From assembly GCA_030840515.1 (NCBI GenBank), contig JAVEEJ010000207.1:1-10579 (forward strand): 10,579 nt of DNA. Direction: 5' to 3'. Each line of letters opens with the position of its first letter. Positions within the stretch are counted from its first letter, which is position 1. Below, one piece after another: positions 1-5,425 of the stretch. The stretch comes from Frankiaceae bacterium. GTDB lineage: Bacteria; Actinomycetota; Actinomycetes; JAVEEJ01. The position numbers were made by a program, and so were the translations under genes. Under the pieces are notes generated by a model, which was not told the origin of the DNA, searched no databases, and saw only the letters and a program-made list of their open reading frames with translations.

Positions 1-443
1 CCGGGGAGCGACTTCGGCACCGAGCCGGTGGCGAGCAGCACGTGCTTGCCCTCGTAGCGCTGGCCGTTGACCTCGACCGCGGTGGGGGAGACGAGCTTGC
101 CGCTGCCCTCGACATAGGTGATCTTGCGGCTCTTGATCAGCCCTTGCAGGCCCTTCCAGAGCTTGGTGACGACCTTGTCCTTGTAGGCGTTGACGCCCGG
201 CATGTCGATGCCCTCAAGCGTGGCCTTGACCCCGAACGACTCGCTCTCACGCGTGGAGTCGGCGATCTCCGCCGCGTGCAGCAGAGCCTTGGTCGGAATG
301 CAGCCGCGGTGCAGGCACGTGCCGCCGACCTTGTCCTTCTCGATGAGCACCACGCTCATCTCGAGCTCGGCCGCGCGCAGGGCGGCGGCGTACCCGCCAC
401 TACCGCCGCCGAGGATGACGAGGTCGTACTGGCCGTCCGCCAC
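1..443 (-). CDS. lpdA: Dihydrolipoyl dehydrogenase (E3), N-terminal 147 residues, cut by the window edge
   Basis: E3 subunit of the 2-oxoacid dehydrogenase complexes (also serves glycine cleavage). It is a cytoplasmic flavoprotein that reoxidises dihydrolipoyl groups with NAD+. Visible in the translation are the FAD-binding Rossmann glycine motif GGGSGG (residues 12-17) and the redox-active disulfide motif GGTCLHRGCIP with Cys43 and Cys48. An ATGS motif near the window edge is also typical of the family. I chose GTG at 443 because AAGGAG lies 6 nt upstream. An in-frame ATG at 485 would add 14 residues, has no such site and would place the ribosome site inside the gene. The gene runs off the left edge, so the NAD and dimerisation domains are not seen. 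It diverges from the small gene at 569. The assignment is very secure; which complex it serves cannot be told here. Confidence 0.96.
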   Translation of the reverse strand, partial: MADGQYDLVILGGGSGGYAAALRAAELEMSVVLIEKDKVGGTCLHRGCIPTKALLHAAEIADSTRESESFGVKATLEGIDMPGVNAYKDKVVTKLWKGLQGLIKSRKITYVEGSGKLVSPTAVEVNGQRYEGKHVLLATGSVPKSLP

Positions 444-516
444 AGTCCGCTCCTTCGCGGTCGTGCCCACGAGCGTGTGCTCCATCCGCATCATTCCACC
501 CGTGGCGTCCCGGTCA

Positions 517-543
517 GGAACCCCTCCGCCGCTACCGTGCGTT
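517..543 (+). promoter_or_regulatory. Candidate ECF-type promoter for the 569-886 gene
   Basis: GGAACC (517-522), then 17 nt, then CGTT (540-543). This resembles the GGAAC / CGTT hexamers used by several ECF sigma factors. It would start transcription about 15-20 nt before the ribosome site AGGAGG (556-561). A TACCGT box (533-538) in the same stretch could instead be an ordinary -10. Weak call on motif resemblance only. Confidence 0.25.
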
Positions 544-568
544 GGCAGGGTTCCGAGGAGGGGTGGCG

Positions 569-886
569 ATGGGCATGTTCCGGCGAGGGAAGCCCGGGCA
601 GTTGCGCGCGGCGACCGACGAGGACGTCGCGCACCTGCAGGCTTTCGCCGCCTCCCGCACCGGCGTCGAGGCCTTCGTGGAGCCGCGCACCGTGGTCACG
701 GAGACCACCGTCGTCTTCGTGGCCCGTGACGGCGAGTGGACCCGCCGCCGCGTGGCCGGACCCAAGGCGGCCTTCGAGCTGTGCTCGAAGCTCGCGATCC
801 CCTGCTACGACGCGGCCATCGTCGGCTACCCCCCGCGCATGCGGGAGTGGACCCAGGCGCGGGCCAGGGAGCAGAAGCAGGGCTGA
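569..886 (+). CDS. Small conserved actinobacterial protein of unknown function, 105 aa
   Basis: I recognise the pattern, but no function is known to me. Similar small proteins, starting MGMFRR and ending in a YPPRMREW-like block, occur near lpdA in actinobacteria (from memory). The product is soluble and basic at its N-terminus, with no signal peptide or membrane segment. Residues about 17-60 read as an acidic helix and then a beta-rich TVVTETTVVFV stretch; the later CSKLAIPCY carries two cysteines. ATG at 569 is chosen because AGGAGG (556-561) sits 7 nt upstream. GTG at 563 is too close to that site, ATG at 575 is 13 nt from it, and TTG at 542 precedes it. The gene diverges from lpdA and converges on the 950-1561 gene across a hairpin. 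Reality as a gene is well supported; function is open. Confidence 0.85.
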   Translation: MGMFRRGKPGQLRAATDEDVAHLQAFAASRTGVEAFVEPRTVVTETTVVFVARDGEWTRRRVAGPKAAFELCSKLAIPCYDAAIVGYPPRMREWTQARAREQKQG

Positions 887-896
887 AGGGCACGTG

Positions 897-933
897 ACGA
901 GGGGCCGGCTGGACGATCCAGCCGACCCCTCGT
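897..933. terminator. Bidirectional hairpin terminator between convergent genes
   Basis: Two 17-nt arms (897-913 and 917-933) around a 3-nt loop CGA. The arms are complementary at 16 positions. The one exception (905/925) is C-A when read on the plus strand but a G-U wobble in the minus-strand RNA, so the minus transcript forms a fully paired 17-bp stem. It begins 10 nt past the stop of the plus gene and 17 nt past the stop of the minus gene. There is no run of U after it on either strand, as is common in high-GC actinobacteria. Confidence 0.8.
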
Positions 934-949
934 GCGTTCAGGTGTTCCG

Positions 950-1561
950 TTAGTCGTCGCTGCCGCCGTCGTGGCTGTGGCCGTGACCCTTGCCGTGCTT
1001 GCTGTGGCTCTTGTGGTGCTTGGCGCCGTCCGAGCCGTCGTCAGACCCGGCCTGGGCCGACTCGGGGTCGGTCGCGTCCGCAGAGTCCGACTCGTCGTCG
1101 CCCTCCGCGTGGTCTTTCTTGCCGCAGTCGCTGTGGGCAGCTGCTGAGACCCGCTCGCCGTGGCTCTCGCCCTCCGCGTCCTCGCTGTGGGCCACCCGGC
1201 TCACGTACTCACCGTGGTTGCGCTCGTCCCCGGTGCACGCCGCGGGGTCGCCTGCGGCCGGAGTCTCCGGGTCACCGGCGTCTGTGCTCTCGGGGTCGGC
1301 AGCCTCGGTCGCCTCAGGGTCCGCAGCCTCGCTGGTCTCCGGGTCCGCGGCCTCGGTCGCCTCGGGGTCGGCAGCGTCGCTGGCCTCGGGGTCCGCGGCC
1401 TCGGTCGCCTCCGGATCAGCGCTCGCAGTCGCCGTGGTGTCGCTGGAGCTGGCCACCGTCGAGACAGTCAGAGCGGCGCCGGTCCCGCCGATGGCGGTGG
1501 CAGCGAGTACGACGGCGAGCATCTTGAGCTTCGAGGCCAGGAGCTGGACCAGGGTCTGCAT
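950..1561 (-). CDS. Secreted or membrane-anchored protein with DPE octapeptide repeats and His-rich tail, 203 aa
   Basis: Domains in order: a short N-terminus with a hydrophobic segment (about residues 14-36, AVVLAATAIGGTGAALTV), a signal peptide or anchor; seven 8-residue repeats of the type ADPEATEA (48-103); a duplicated motif HGEYVSRVAHS (116-126) and HGERVSAAAHSDCGK (134-148) with one cysteine before the first and one inside the second; then an acidic stretch and a tail with seven histidines in sixteen residues (182-197). From memory, the NHGxYVSxxA...HGxxVSxAA.SDCGK signature recurs in other actinobacterial secreted proteins of unknown function. ATG at 1561 is chosen because AAGGG lies 7 nt upstream; in-frame starts at 1657 and 1600 lack a ribosome site. 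The gene lies 107 nt after the sigma/sensor block on the same strand, so read-through is possible. The His tail suggests metal binding, by inference only. Confidence 0.82.
   Translation of the reverse strand: MQTLVQLLASKLKMLAVVLAATAIGGTGAALTVSTVASSSDTTATASADPEATEAADPEASDAADPEATEAADPETSEAADPEATEAADPESTDAGDPETPAAGDPAACTGDERNHGEYVSRVAHSEDAEGESHGERVSAAAHSDCGKKDHAEGDDESDSADATDPESAQAGSDDGSDGAKHHKSHSKHGKGHGHSHDGGSDD
1253..1420 (-). repeat. Seven tandem 24-nt coding repeats (octapeptide ADPEATEA type)
   Basis: Seven units of 24 nt encode ADPEATEA, ADPEASDA, ADPEATEA, ADPETSEA, ADPEATEA, ADPESTDA and GDPETPAA, with a degenerate eighth, GDPAACTG. The invariant core is D-P-E. Units 1, 3 and 5 encode identical peptides. 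The period matches the reading frame, so copy number can change without frameshift. The product stretch is acidic, Ala/Pro-rich and likely extended, acting as a spacer between the membrane segment and the distal motifs. Confidence 0.92.
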
Positions 1562-1668
1562 GAGGGGGCCCTTCGGATGGATGACGTATAGCCGTGTCAT
1601 CGGTCGCGCCAGACGCCTAGATGGAGTCCTGAGCAAGGAAACACCCATTCGGCCCAACCGCGGGGGCG

Positions 1669-2991
1669 TTATTGCAGTCCCGCCCCGGCGGACTCGACCC
1701 AGGTGGAGCCGTCCTGGCTGGTGAAGACGTGAAAAACCGCCTTGTGTGCAGTTTGCTCTCTTACGACCAGCACCGCCTGCTTGCCCACCGCGTGAAAGGC
1801 GACGATCTGCTCTTGAGCGCTCTTGAAGCCAGGCGGCGTCGCCGCCACCCAGTTGCGCCCGCTCGTCGACCGTTGGAGCACCGAGCCGGTCCAGCGCCAG
1901 AGCGAGTCCGGGGTGGCCGCCAAGGTGGAGGATCCGGGTGTCGCCCCGGGTGAGCCCAGCTCCGCGAAGTGCCGACCATCGGTCGCGTGGAAGAGTCGGG
2001 TAGAACCATCGGCCGCCGTGCAGAGCATCCAGATGGACAAGACCTTGTCAGTTGACATCGACACCTTCGAAGCCCCTCGGCAGGGCACAGATGTCGTGGT
2101 GAACTGCGTCCCGTCGCTGCCGGCGACACTGCCCAGTGCGGAGAGCCCGTGTCCGTTGCTCAAAGCGAACAGCCCGTACTCACCTGAGATGACCGCGGCC
2201 ATGACCTCCGTCGTGTGGCTGACGCTGTTGACGATCGTGTCGTTGAAGCCGGCGCCGTCGTCATACAGGAACTCCAGGTAGCACCCTGAGGGCCGGCAGT
2301 CCGCGTCCAGGCCGGCGACCTCATGGGGCCGCGTGAGCTCCCCGAGCGCGACGACTGGATTCGCGCGCGACAGCCCCACGGGCGCAGCGGCTCCTTGACG
2401 AAGCGCCGCGATGCCTGGCCCCCATCCGTATACCGAGCCCCGGCCCACGAGAAGGTGGGACATCGCCCGAGCCCCATCGCCAGCGTCGAACGTGGTGAGC
2501 AGCGACCAACTGGCACCTGCGTCGTGGCTGACGAAGACCGGGTTGATGCAGTCGTTCCCACGGCAGCGCTCTCCTAGCGCGTAACCGTCCTGGCCCGTCG
2601 TGAAGGTCACGTCCTGGATCGCCAGGGGAAGACCTCCGAAGCTGGCGATCCGTGCCTGCTGCGCCGCCATAGCCATGGCGGACGCGCGAGCGGCGGCCTC
2701 CCTCCTGGCTTGCTCGGCGAGCGCCGTTGGATCCGGCCGCGGCTCGTCGGTGGGTGTGGGGTCCGACGTCAGAGTGCTCGTGATGGACGGCGCGCTGTTA
2801 TCGCTGCCTCCCAGAGAGCTTGCGGCCAGTGCGGAGCCGCCGACCATCGCGAGCACGACTGCGGCGACGCTCGCCGTACGCGTGACCCGATTGCGGTTGC
2901 GCCGGCGCAGCACGTCGGCGAAGTCGCCTCCGGTGGAGTCCGCGTGCAGGGCCGGGGTGAGTCCGGCCAGTCGGTCCTCGAGCTCAGCCAC
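1669..2991 (-). CDS. Membrane-anchored Asp-box (BNR) propeller protein, putative anti-sigma/sensor, cassette A, 440 aa
   Basis: Cytoplasmic N-terminus of about 38 residues (MAELEDRLAGL, then GDF at 22-24, then an Arg-rich stretch), one membrane segment (about 39-59), a Pro/Thr-rich linker (68-88), an Ala/Arg helix (89-114), then a beta-rich extracytoplasmic domain. Asp-box or related motifs are SHDAGASW (155-162), HATDGRHF (335-342), RSTSGRNW (374-381) and SQDGSTW (425-431). Six cysteines form three pairs: 143/148, 232/237 and 304/324. GTG at 2991 is chosen because AGGAGG is 9 nt upstream and the homologous gene at 4858 starts at the same point. A longer frame back to 3147 would lie wholly inside the sigma gene. 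The gene overlaps the sigma stop by 8 nt, so translation is probably coupled. An anti-sigma role is inferred from pairing and topology; no classical zinc anti-sigma HxxxCxxC motif is seen. Asp-boxes alone do not make it a sialidase. Confidence 0.85.
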   Translation of the reverse strand: MAELEDRLAGLTPALHADSTGGDFADVLRRRNRNRVTRTASVAAVVLAMVGGSALAASSLGGSDNSAPSITSTLTSDPTPTDEPRPDPTALAEQARREAAARASAMAMAAQQARIASFGGLPLAIQDVTFTTGQDGYALGERCRGNDCINPVFVSHDAGASWSLLTTFDAGDGARAMSHLLVGRGSVYGWGPGIAALRQGAAAPVGLSRANPVVALGELTRPHEVAGLDADCRPSGCYLEFLYDDGAGFNDTIVNSVSHTTEVMAAVISGEYGLFALSNGHGLSALGSVAGSDGTQFTTTSVPCRGASKVSMSTDKVLSIWMLCTAADGSTRLFHATDGRHFAELGSPGATPGSSTLAATPDSLWRWTGSVLQRSTSGRNWVAATPPGFKSAQEQIVAFHAVGKQAVLVVREQTAHKAVFHVFTSQDGSTWVESAGAGLQ

Positions 2992-3007
2992 CGAGGACCA
3001 CCTCCTC
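2984..3007 (-). promoter_or_regulatory. Sigma/sensor gene junction A: Shine-Dalgarno inside the sigma 3' end
   Basis: AGGAGG (3001-3006) lies within the last codons of the sigma gene, where it encodes part of the Glu-Glu-Val motif. It is 9 nt before GTG (2991), and the sigma stop TGA is at 2984-2986. The 24-nt junction matches junction B (4851-4874) at 20 positions. It decides the start of the sensor gene and indicates translational coupling. Confidence 0.85.
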
Positions 3008-3487
3008 TGTCTGGATCGCGAGTCGGGTCGCGAGGGCTTGGCGGCCGCGCGACAGGCGGGCCTTGACGGTTCCGACGGGCACGCCCTGGCGGGCGGCGAC
3101 CTCGTCGACGGGTAGGTCGACCACGTGGTGCAGCACGATCGCCTCACGCTGCTCGAAAGGCAGCGTCTTCAGCGCGGTGAGCAGCTCGACATGGTCTGGG
3201 GACAAGCCCTCGGCCGTGGGTTCGTCGTGGCGGGTGGAGCGGACGTGCAGGAGGGCGGTGCGAGTACGGCGCCAGCGGGACCGGGCCGCGTTGGCGGCAA
3301 CCGAGTAGACCCAGGCCTCGGGGTTGTCGTAGCCCGCGACCGTCTTCCACCGCGCGGCCGCTTTGGCGAATGCCTCCTGCACGCAGTCTTCGGCGTCGGC
3401 CCGGTCGCCCGTCAGCGCGGTGAGCTGTACGACCAGCCGCATGCGCGTCGCGTCGTAGAGCTCTCGGAGCCCGTCCAGGTCCCCCAT
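2984..3487 (-). CDS. ECF RNA polymerase sigma factor (SigE-family type), cassette A, 167 aa
   Basis: Minimal ECF sigma factor with only regions 2 and 4, acting in the cytoplasm with RNA polymerase core. Region 2 covers about residues 7-75: AEDCVQEAF is the region 2.2-type motif, and NPEAWVYSVA followed by ARSRWRR is region 2.3/2.4, the -10 contact. Region 4 covers about 105-155: LPFEQREAIVLHH, then the helix-turn-helix VDEVAARQGVPVGTVKARLSR, the -35 contact. No C-terminal SnoaL-like extension is present. ATG at 3487 is preceded by a purine-rich GGAGGGGGGTGAGG stretch. The promoter-like element at 3514-3546 lies 26 nt upstream. About two-thirds identical by eye to the sigma factor at 4851-5342. 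The family name 'SigE' used in annotations does not mean orthology to mycobacterial SigE. Confidence 0.95.
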   Translation of the reverse strand: MGDLDGLRELYDATRMRLVVQLTALTGDRADAEDCVQEAFAKAAARWKTVAGYDNPEAWVYSVAANAARSRWRRTRTALLHVRSTRHDEPTAEGLSPDHVELLTALKTLPFEQREAIVLHHVVDLPVDEVAARQGVPVGTVKARLSRGRQALATRLAIQTEEVVLGG

Positions 3488-3513
3488 GGCGCCTCACCCC
3501 CCTCCTGTTGCGC

Positions 3514-3546
3514 ACTCACACGCATGAGGTGGGTCTCAGGTTGCAC
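3514..3546 (-). promoter_or_regulatory. ECF-type promoter element of cassette A (GTGCAACCT-N16-GTGTGAGT)
   Basis: On the minus strand, GTGCAACCT (3546-3538), 16 nt, then GTGTGAGT (3521-3514), ending 26 nt before the sigma start at 3487. GCAACC is a plausible ECF -35 and the GTGTGAGT block sits at -10 distance. The same two boxes with the same 16-nt spacer occur before the other sigma gene, while the spacers themselves differ. This pattern argues for a selected site rather than recent duplication. Confidence 0.75.
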
Positions 3547-3574
3547 GCAATCCGGACGAGTTGCCGCGACGCGC

Positions 3575-4858
3575 TCAGGTGATGGGGGCGCCGGTCCAGT
3601 GCGTGCCGTCGGCGCTGCGCCAGATCTGCCGGTGCTGAGCGTCACCGTCGTTGCTCAGCACGATGAGCTCGCCTGTCGACTCGGTGACCGCGTAACCGAC
3701 GACGGACTCCCCGTCCACTTCGGAGAGCACGTTCGTCCAGGTGCTGCCCTCATCCGTAGTCAGCGCCAGCGGCCCGCGCCCCGGGACCGCGACGAACCGG
3801 TCTCCAAGTCCGTAGAGAAGGGCATTCGAACCACGTATGCCCGGGTCGCCGAGCGAGGTCCACCCGTTCAGCCGGGTGAAGCGGAAAAGCTCCTTCGTCT
3901 GCATGCTTCCGTTCGGCGGCTCGTCCCCGCAAAGGGCAAGGGCTCCGTTGGCGTCGTAGGCCAGGGACTCGGAGAACCTTGCGCCGCACGGCGACGCGCT
4001 CGGCTGAAGATGCAGCCGGTCGCCCGCAAGGTGACGGACCTGCCCGGGCGTCGCGGCGACCACGGCAACCGTCATCGCGTTCGGGAAACCGGCGGCGTCG
4101 GCGATCGTCTCGCCGGCTTGCAGGGGGTACGTCACCGACGACTCGACTCTGCCTGCCCCCAGAGTGACCACGACCACAGAGCACCCCGTCGGCTGGGTGC
4201 CCGGATGCGTGCAGAGCTCAACGACTGCCACGGTGCCCGTGTCGTCCGTCAGGAGAGCCCGGACGTCACCCGCGATGTCGACCCTGCGCCAGCTGCGGTG
4301 GTCACCGGTGAAGTAGAGCGAGGGGCCGAAGAGCCAGCCGCCGTCGGCGGTCTCGAGTGCGGAACGGGCGATGCCGCCCTCGGCAGTCTGGACATCGGGG
4401 TCGTTCACACCGTGCCCGACGACAACGGAGGCGCCGAAGCTGTGCCCGCCATCCGACGTTGCCCGCACCACGACCTGGCACTCGATGTTGTCCACGTCGC
4501 AGCTCGTGCCGACGAGGGTGCCCACCGACCCACGCAGGCTCAAGCCGGTCCACTCCAACGAAGCGTCCTGGCTGACGTGGATGTTGACGCTTGGCGTCGC
4601 CGAGGGCTCGGCAGTCGGGATGTCCTCAGCACTAGGTGACGGTGGGTTGAGGGTGTGGACGCTGTCGTCGTCGCCGGCGCCACCGGAGGAGAGGGCGAAC
4701 GCGCTGCCACCACCGATCAGTGCAAGAGCAAGCGCAGCGCCGACCGCGCGTCGCGCAACGGCGCGACGCCGCGCACGCCGTACTCGTTCGAAGTCTCCGG
4801 AGACCGCAGCCAGTGCCTCAGCCCGCAGTCCGGCCAGGGCGTCGTCGAGCTCACCCAT
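3575..4858 (-). CDS. Membrane-anchored Asp-box (BNR) propeller protein, putative anti-sigma/sensor, cassette B, 427 aa
   Basis: Homologue of the 440-aa protein at 1669-2991. The N-terminus MGELDDALAGL, GDF (21-23) and an Arg-rich stretch (24-37) precede one membrane segment (about 38-58, ending GGGSAFALSS) and a Pro/Ser linker (71-90). The extracytoplasmic domain carries Asp-box motifs ATSDGGHSF (133-141), TTDEGSTW (367-374) and SADGTHW (415-421, almost at the C-terminus). Six cysteines match the paralogue in order: 120/127, 216/226 and 291/310. Outside the N-terminus, cysteines and Asp-boxes the two differ greatly. ATG at 4858 has AGGAGG 9 nt upstream; a start at 4876 would add six residues and lies before that site. 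It overlaps its sigma gene by 8 nt. Likely role: sensor that holds its sigma factor at the membrane until a signal arrives (inference). No signal is identifiable. Confidence 0.85.
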   Translation of the reverse strand: MGELDDALAGLRAEALAAVSGDFERVRRARRRAVARRAVGAALALALIGGGSAFALSSGGAGDDDSVHTLNPPSPSAEDIPTAEPSATPSVNIHVSQDASLEWTGLSLRGSVGTLVGTSCDVDNIECQVVVRATSDGGHSFGASVVVGHGVNDPDVQTAEGGIARSALETADGGWLFGPSLYFTGDHRSWRRVDIAGDVRALLTDDTGTVAVVELCTHPGTQPTGCSVVVVTLGAGRVESSVTYPLQAGETIADAAGFPNAMTVAVVAATPGQVRHLAGDRLHLQPSASPCGARFSESLAYDANGALALCGDEPPNGSMQTKELFRFTRLNGWTSLGDPGIRGSNALLYGLGDRFVAVPGRGPLALTTDEGSTWTNVLSEVDGESVVGYAVTESTGELIVLSNDGDAQHRQIWRSADGTHWTGAPIT

Positions 4859-4874
4859 CGAGAGCCACCTCCTC
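4851..4874 (-). promoter_or_regulatory. Sigma/sensor gene junction B: Shine-Dalgarno inside the sigma 3' end
   Basis: AGGAGG (4868-4873) within the sigma coding end (Glu-Glu-Val), 9 nt before ATG (4858), with the sigma stop TGA at 4851-4853. Spacing, overlap and the encoded C-terminal motif are the same as in junction A. It fixes the start of the downstream gene and implies coupled translation. Confidence 0.85.
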
Positions 4875-5342
4875 ATCGCGCAGCCCGGCGCCGGCGGCGA
4901 GCGCCTTGCGTCCGCGGTGCAGCCGCGCCTTCACGGTGCCCACGGGCACGCCTTGTCGGGTGGCGACCTCCTCGATCGGGAGGTCCACCAGGTGGTGCAG
5001 GACGACGGCCTCGCGCTGGTCGGCGGGAAGCGCGCGCAGGGCTTCCAGCAGCGCGACCCGATCGGGCGAGAGCTCAGCAGCGATCGACGGGCTGGGCACA
5101 AGGTGAAGTGCTCGCTGCGTGCGGCGCCACCGGGAGCGCGCCAGGTTGCACGCGACCGAGTAGACCCACGCCTCAGGGTTGTCGTAGCCACGGATCCGGG
5201 ACCACCGGCCCATCGCCCGGACGAACGCCTCCTGCACGACGTCCTCGGCTTCCGCGAGGTCACCGGTCAGCGCGGTGACCTGCAGCACGAGCCGGCCGTG
5301 CGCAGCGGCGTAGAGCTCACGAAGCCCGTCGTCCGATGCCAC
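4851..5342 (-). CDS. ECF RNA polymerase sigma factor (SigE-family type), cassette B, 163 aa
   Basis: Minimal ECF sigma factor. Region 2 spans about residues 6-75, with AEAEDVVQEAF and the block NPEAWVYSVACNLARSRWRR. Region 4 spans about 100-150, with LPADQREAVVLHH and the helix-turn-helix IEEVATRQGVPVGTVKARLHR. The GVPVGTVKARL recognition-helix stretch is identical to that of the cassette A sigma factor, so both probably read the same -35. Start GTG at 5342 is preceded by GGTGAG 2 nt upstream; no better start is seen, and it gives the same N-terminus spacing as the paralogue. The promoter-like element (5375-5407) lies 32 nt upstream, between this gene and the pepA stop. The linker between regions is shorter by about four residues than in cassette A. 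Confidence 0.95.
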   Translation of the reverse strand: MASDDGLRELYAAAHGRLVLQVTALTGDLAEAEDVVQEAFVRAMGRWSRIRGYDNPEAWVYSVACNLARSRWRRTQRALHLVPSPSIAAELSPDRVALLEALRALPADQREAVVLHHLVDLPIEEVATRQGVPVGTVKARLHRGRKALAAGAGLRDEEVALDG

Positions 5343-5374
5343 TGCTCACCCCCGCCCGCGAGTCACCGTCGACT

Positions 5375-5407
5375 ACTCACACCCACGGCGTCACGAGAAG
5401 GTTGCAC
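5375..5407 (-). promoter_or_regulatory. ECF-type promoter element of cassette B (GTGCAACCT-N16-GTGTGAGT)
   Basis: On the minus strand, GTGCAACCT (5407-5399), 16 nt, then GTGTGAGT (5382-5375), 32 nt before the GTG start at 5342. It begins 18 nt past the pepA stop, with no clear terminator between, so the cassette could also receive pepA read-through. Both boxes are identical in sequence and spacing to those at 3514-3546. Confidence 0.75.
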
Positions 5408-5425
5408 CGAAATGCGGGGGAGTGC

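Noticed and set aside
1562..1668. Copy of the cassette promoter element upstream of the repeat protein gene
   Set aside because: Looked for it and did not find either box; only a loose TATACG and a GCGACC/CGTC-like pair are present, too weak to call.
2992..3147. N-terminal extension of the cassette A sensor back to 3147
   Set aside because: Lies wholly inside the sigma gene, is Arg/Ser/Pro-rich, and is not shared with the cassette B protein; GTG at 2991 has a good ribosome site.
3125..4639. 504-codon open frame on the plus strand opposite the sigma and sensor genes
   Set aside because: Antisense shadow: low-complexity Arg/Gly/Val-rich translation with no family motifs, crossing three real minus-strand genes.
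1669..4858. Calling the two Asp-box proteins sialidases
   Set aside because: Asp-boxes occur in many propellers; the sialidase Arg triad and FRIP motif are not visible, and topology and neighbours suggest signalling.
5143..5151. Extra copy of the AGGTTGCAC box inside the cassette B sigma gene
   Set aside because: No ACTCACAC partner at the 16-nt spacing (5119-5126 does not match); encodes conserved residues of region 2, so it is chance.
950..5342. Mobile element carrying the sigma/sensor block
   Set aside because: No transposase, integrase, terminal inverted repeats, target duplication or tRNA seen at either border.
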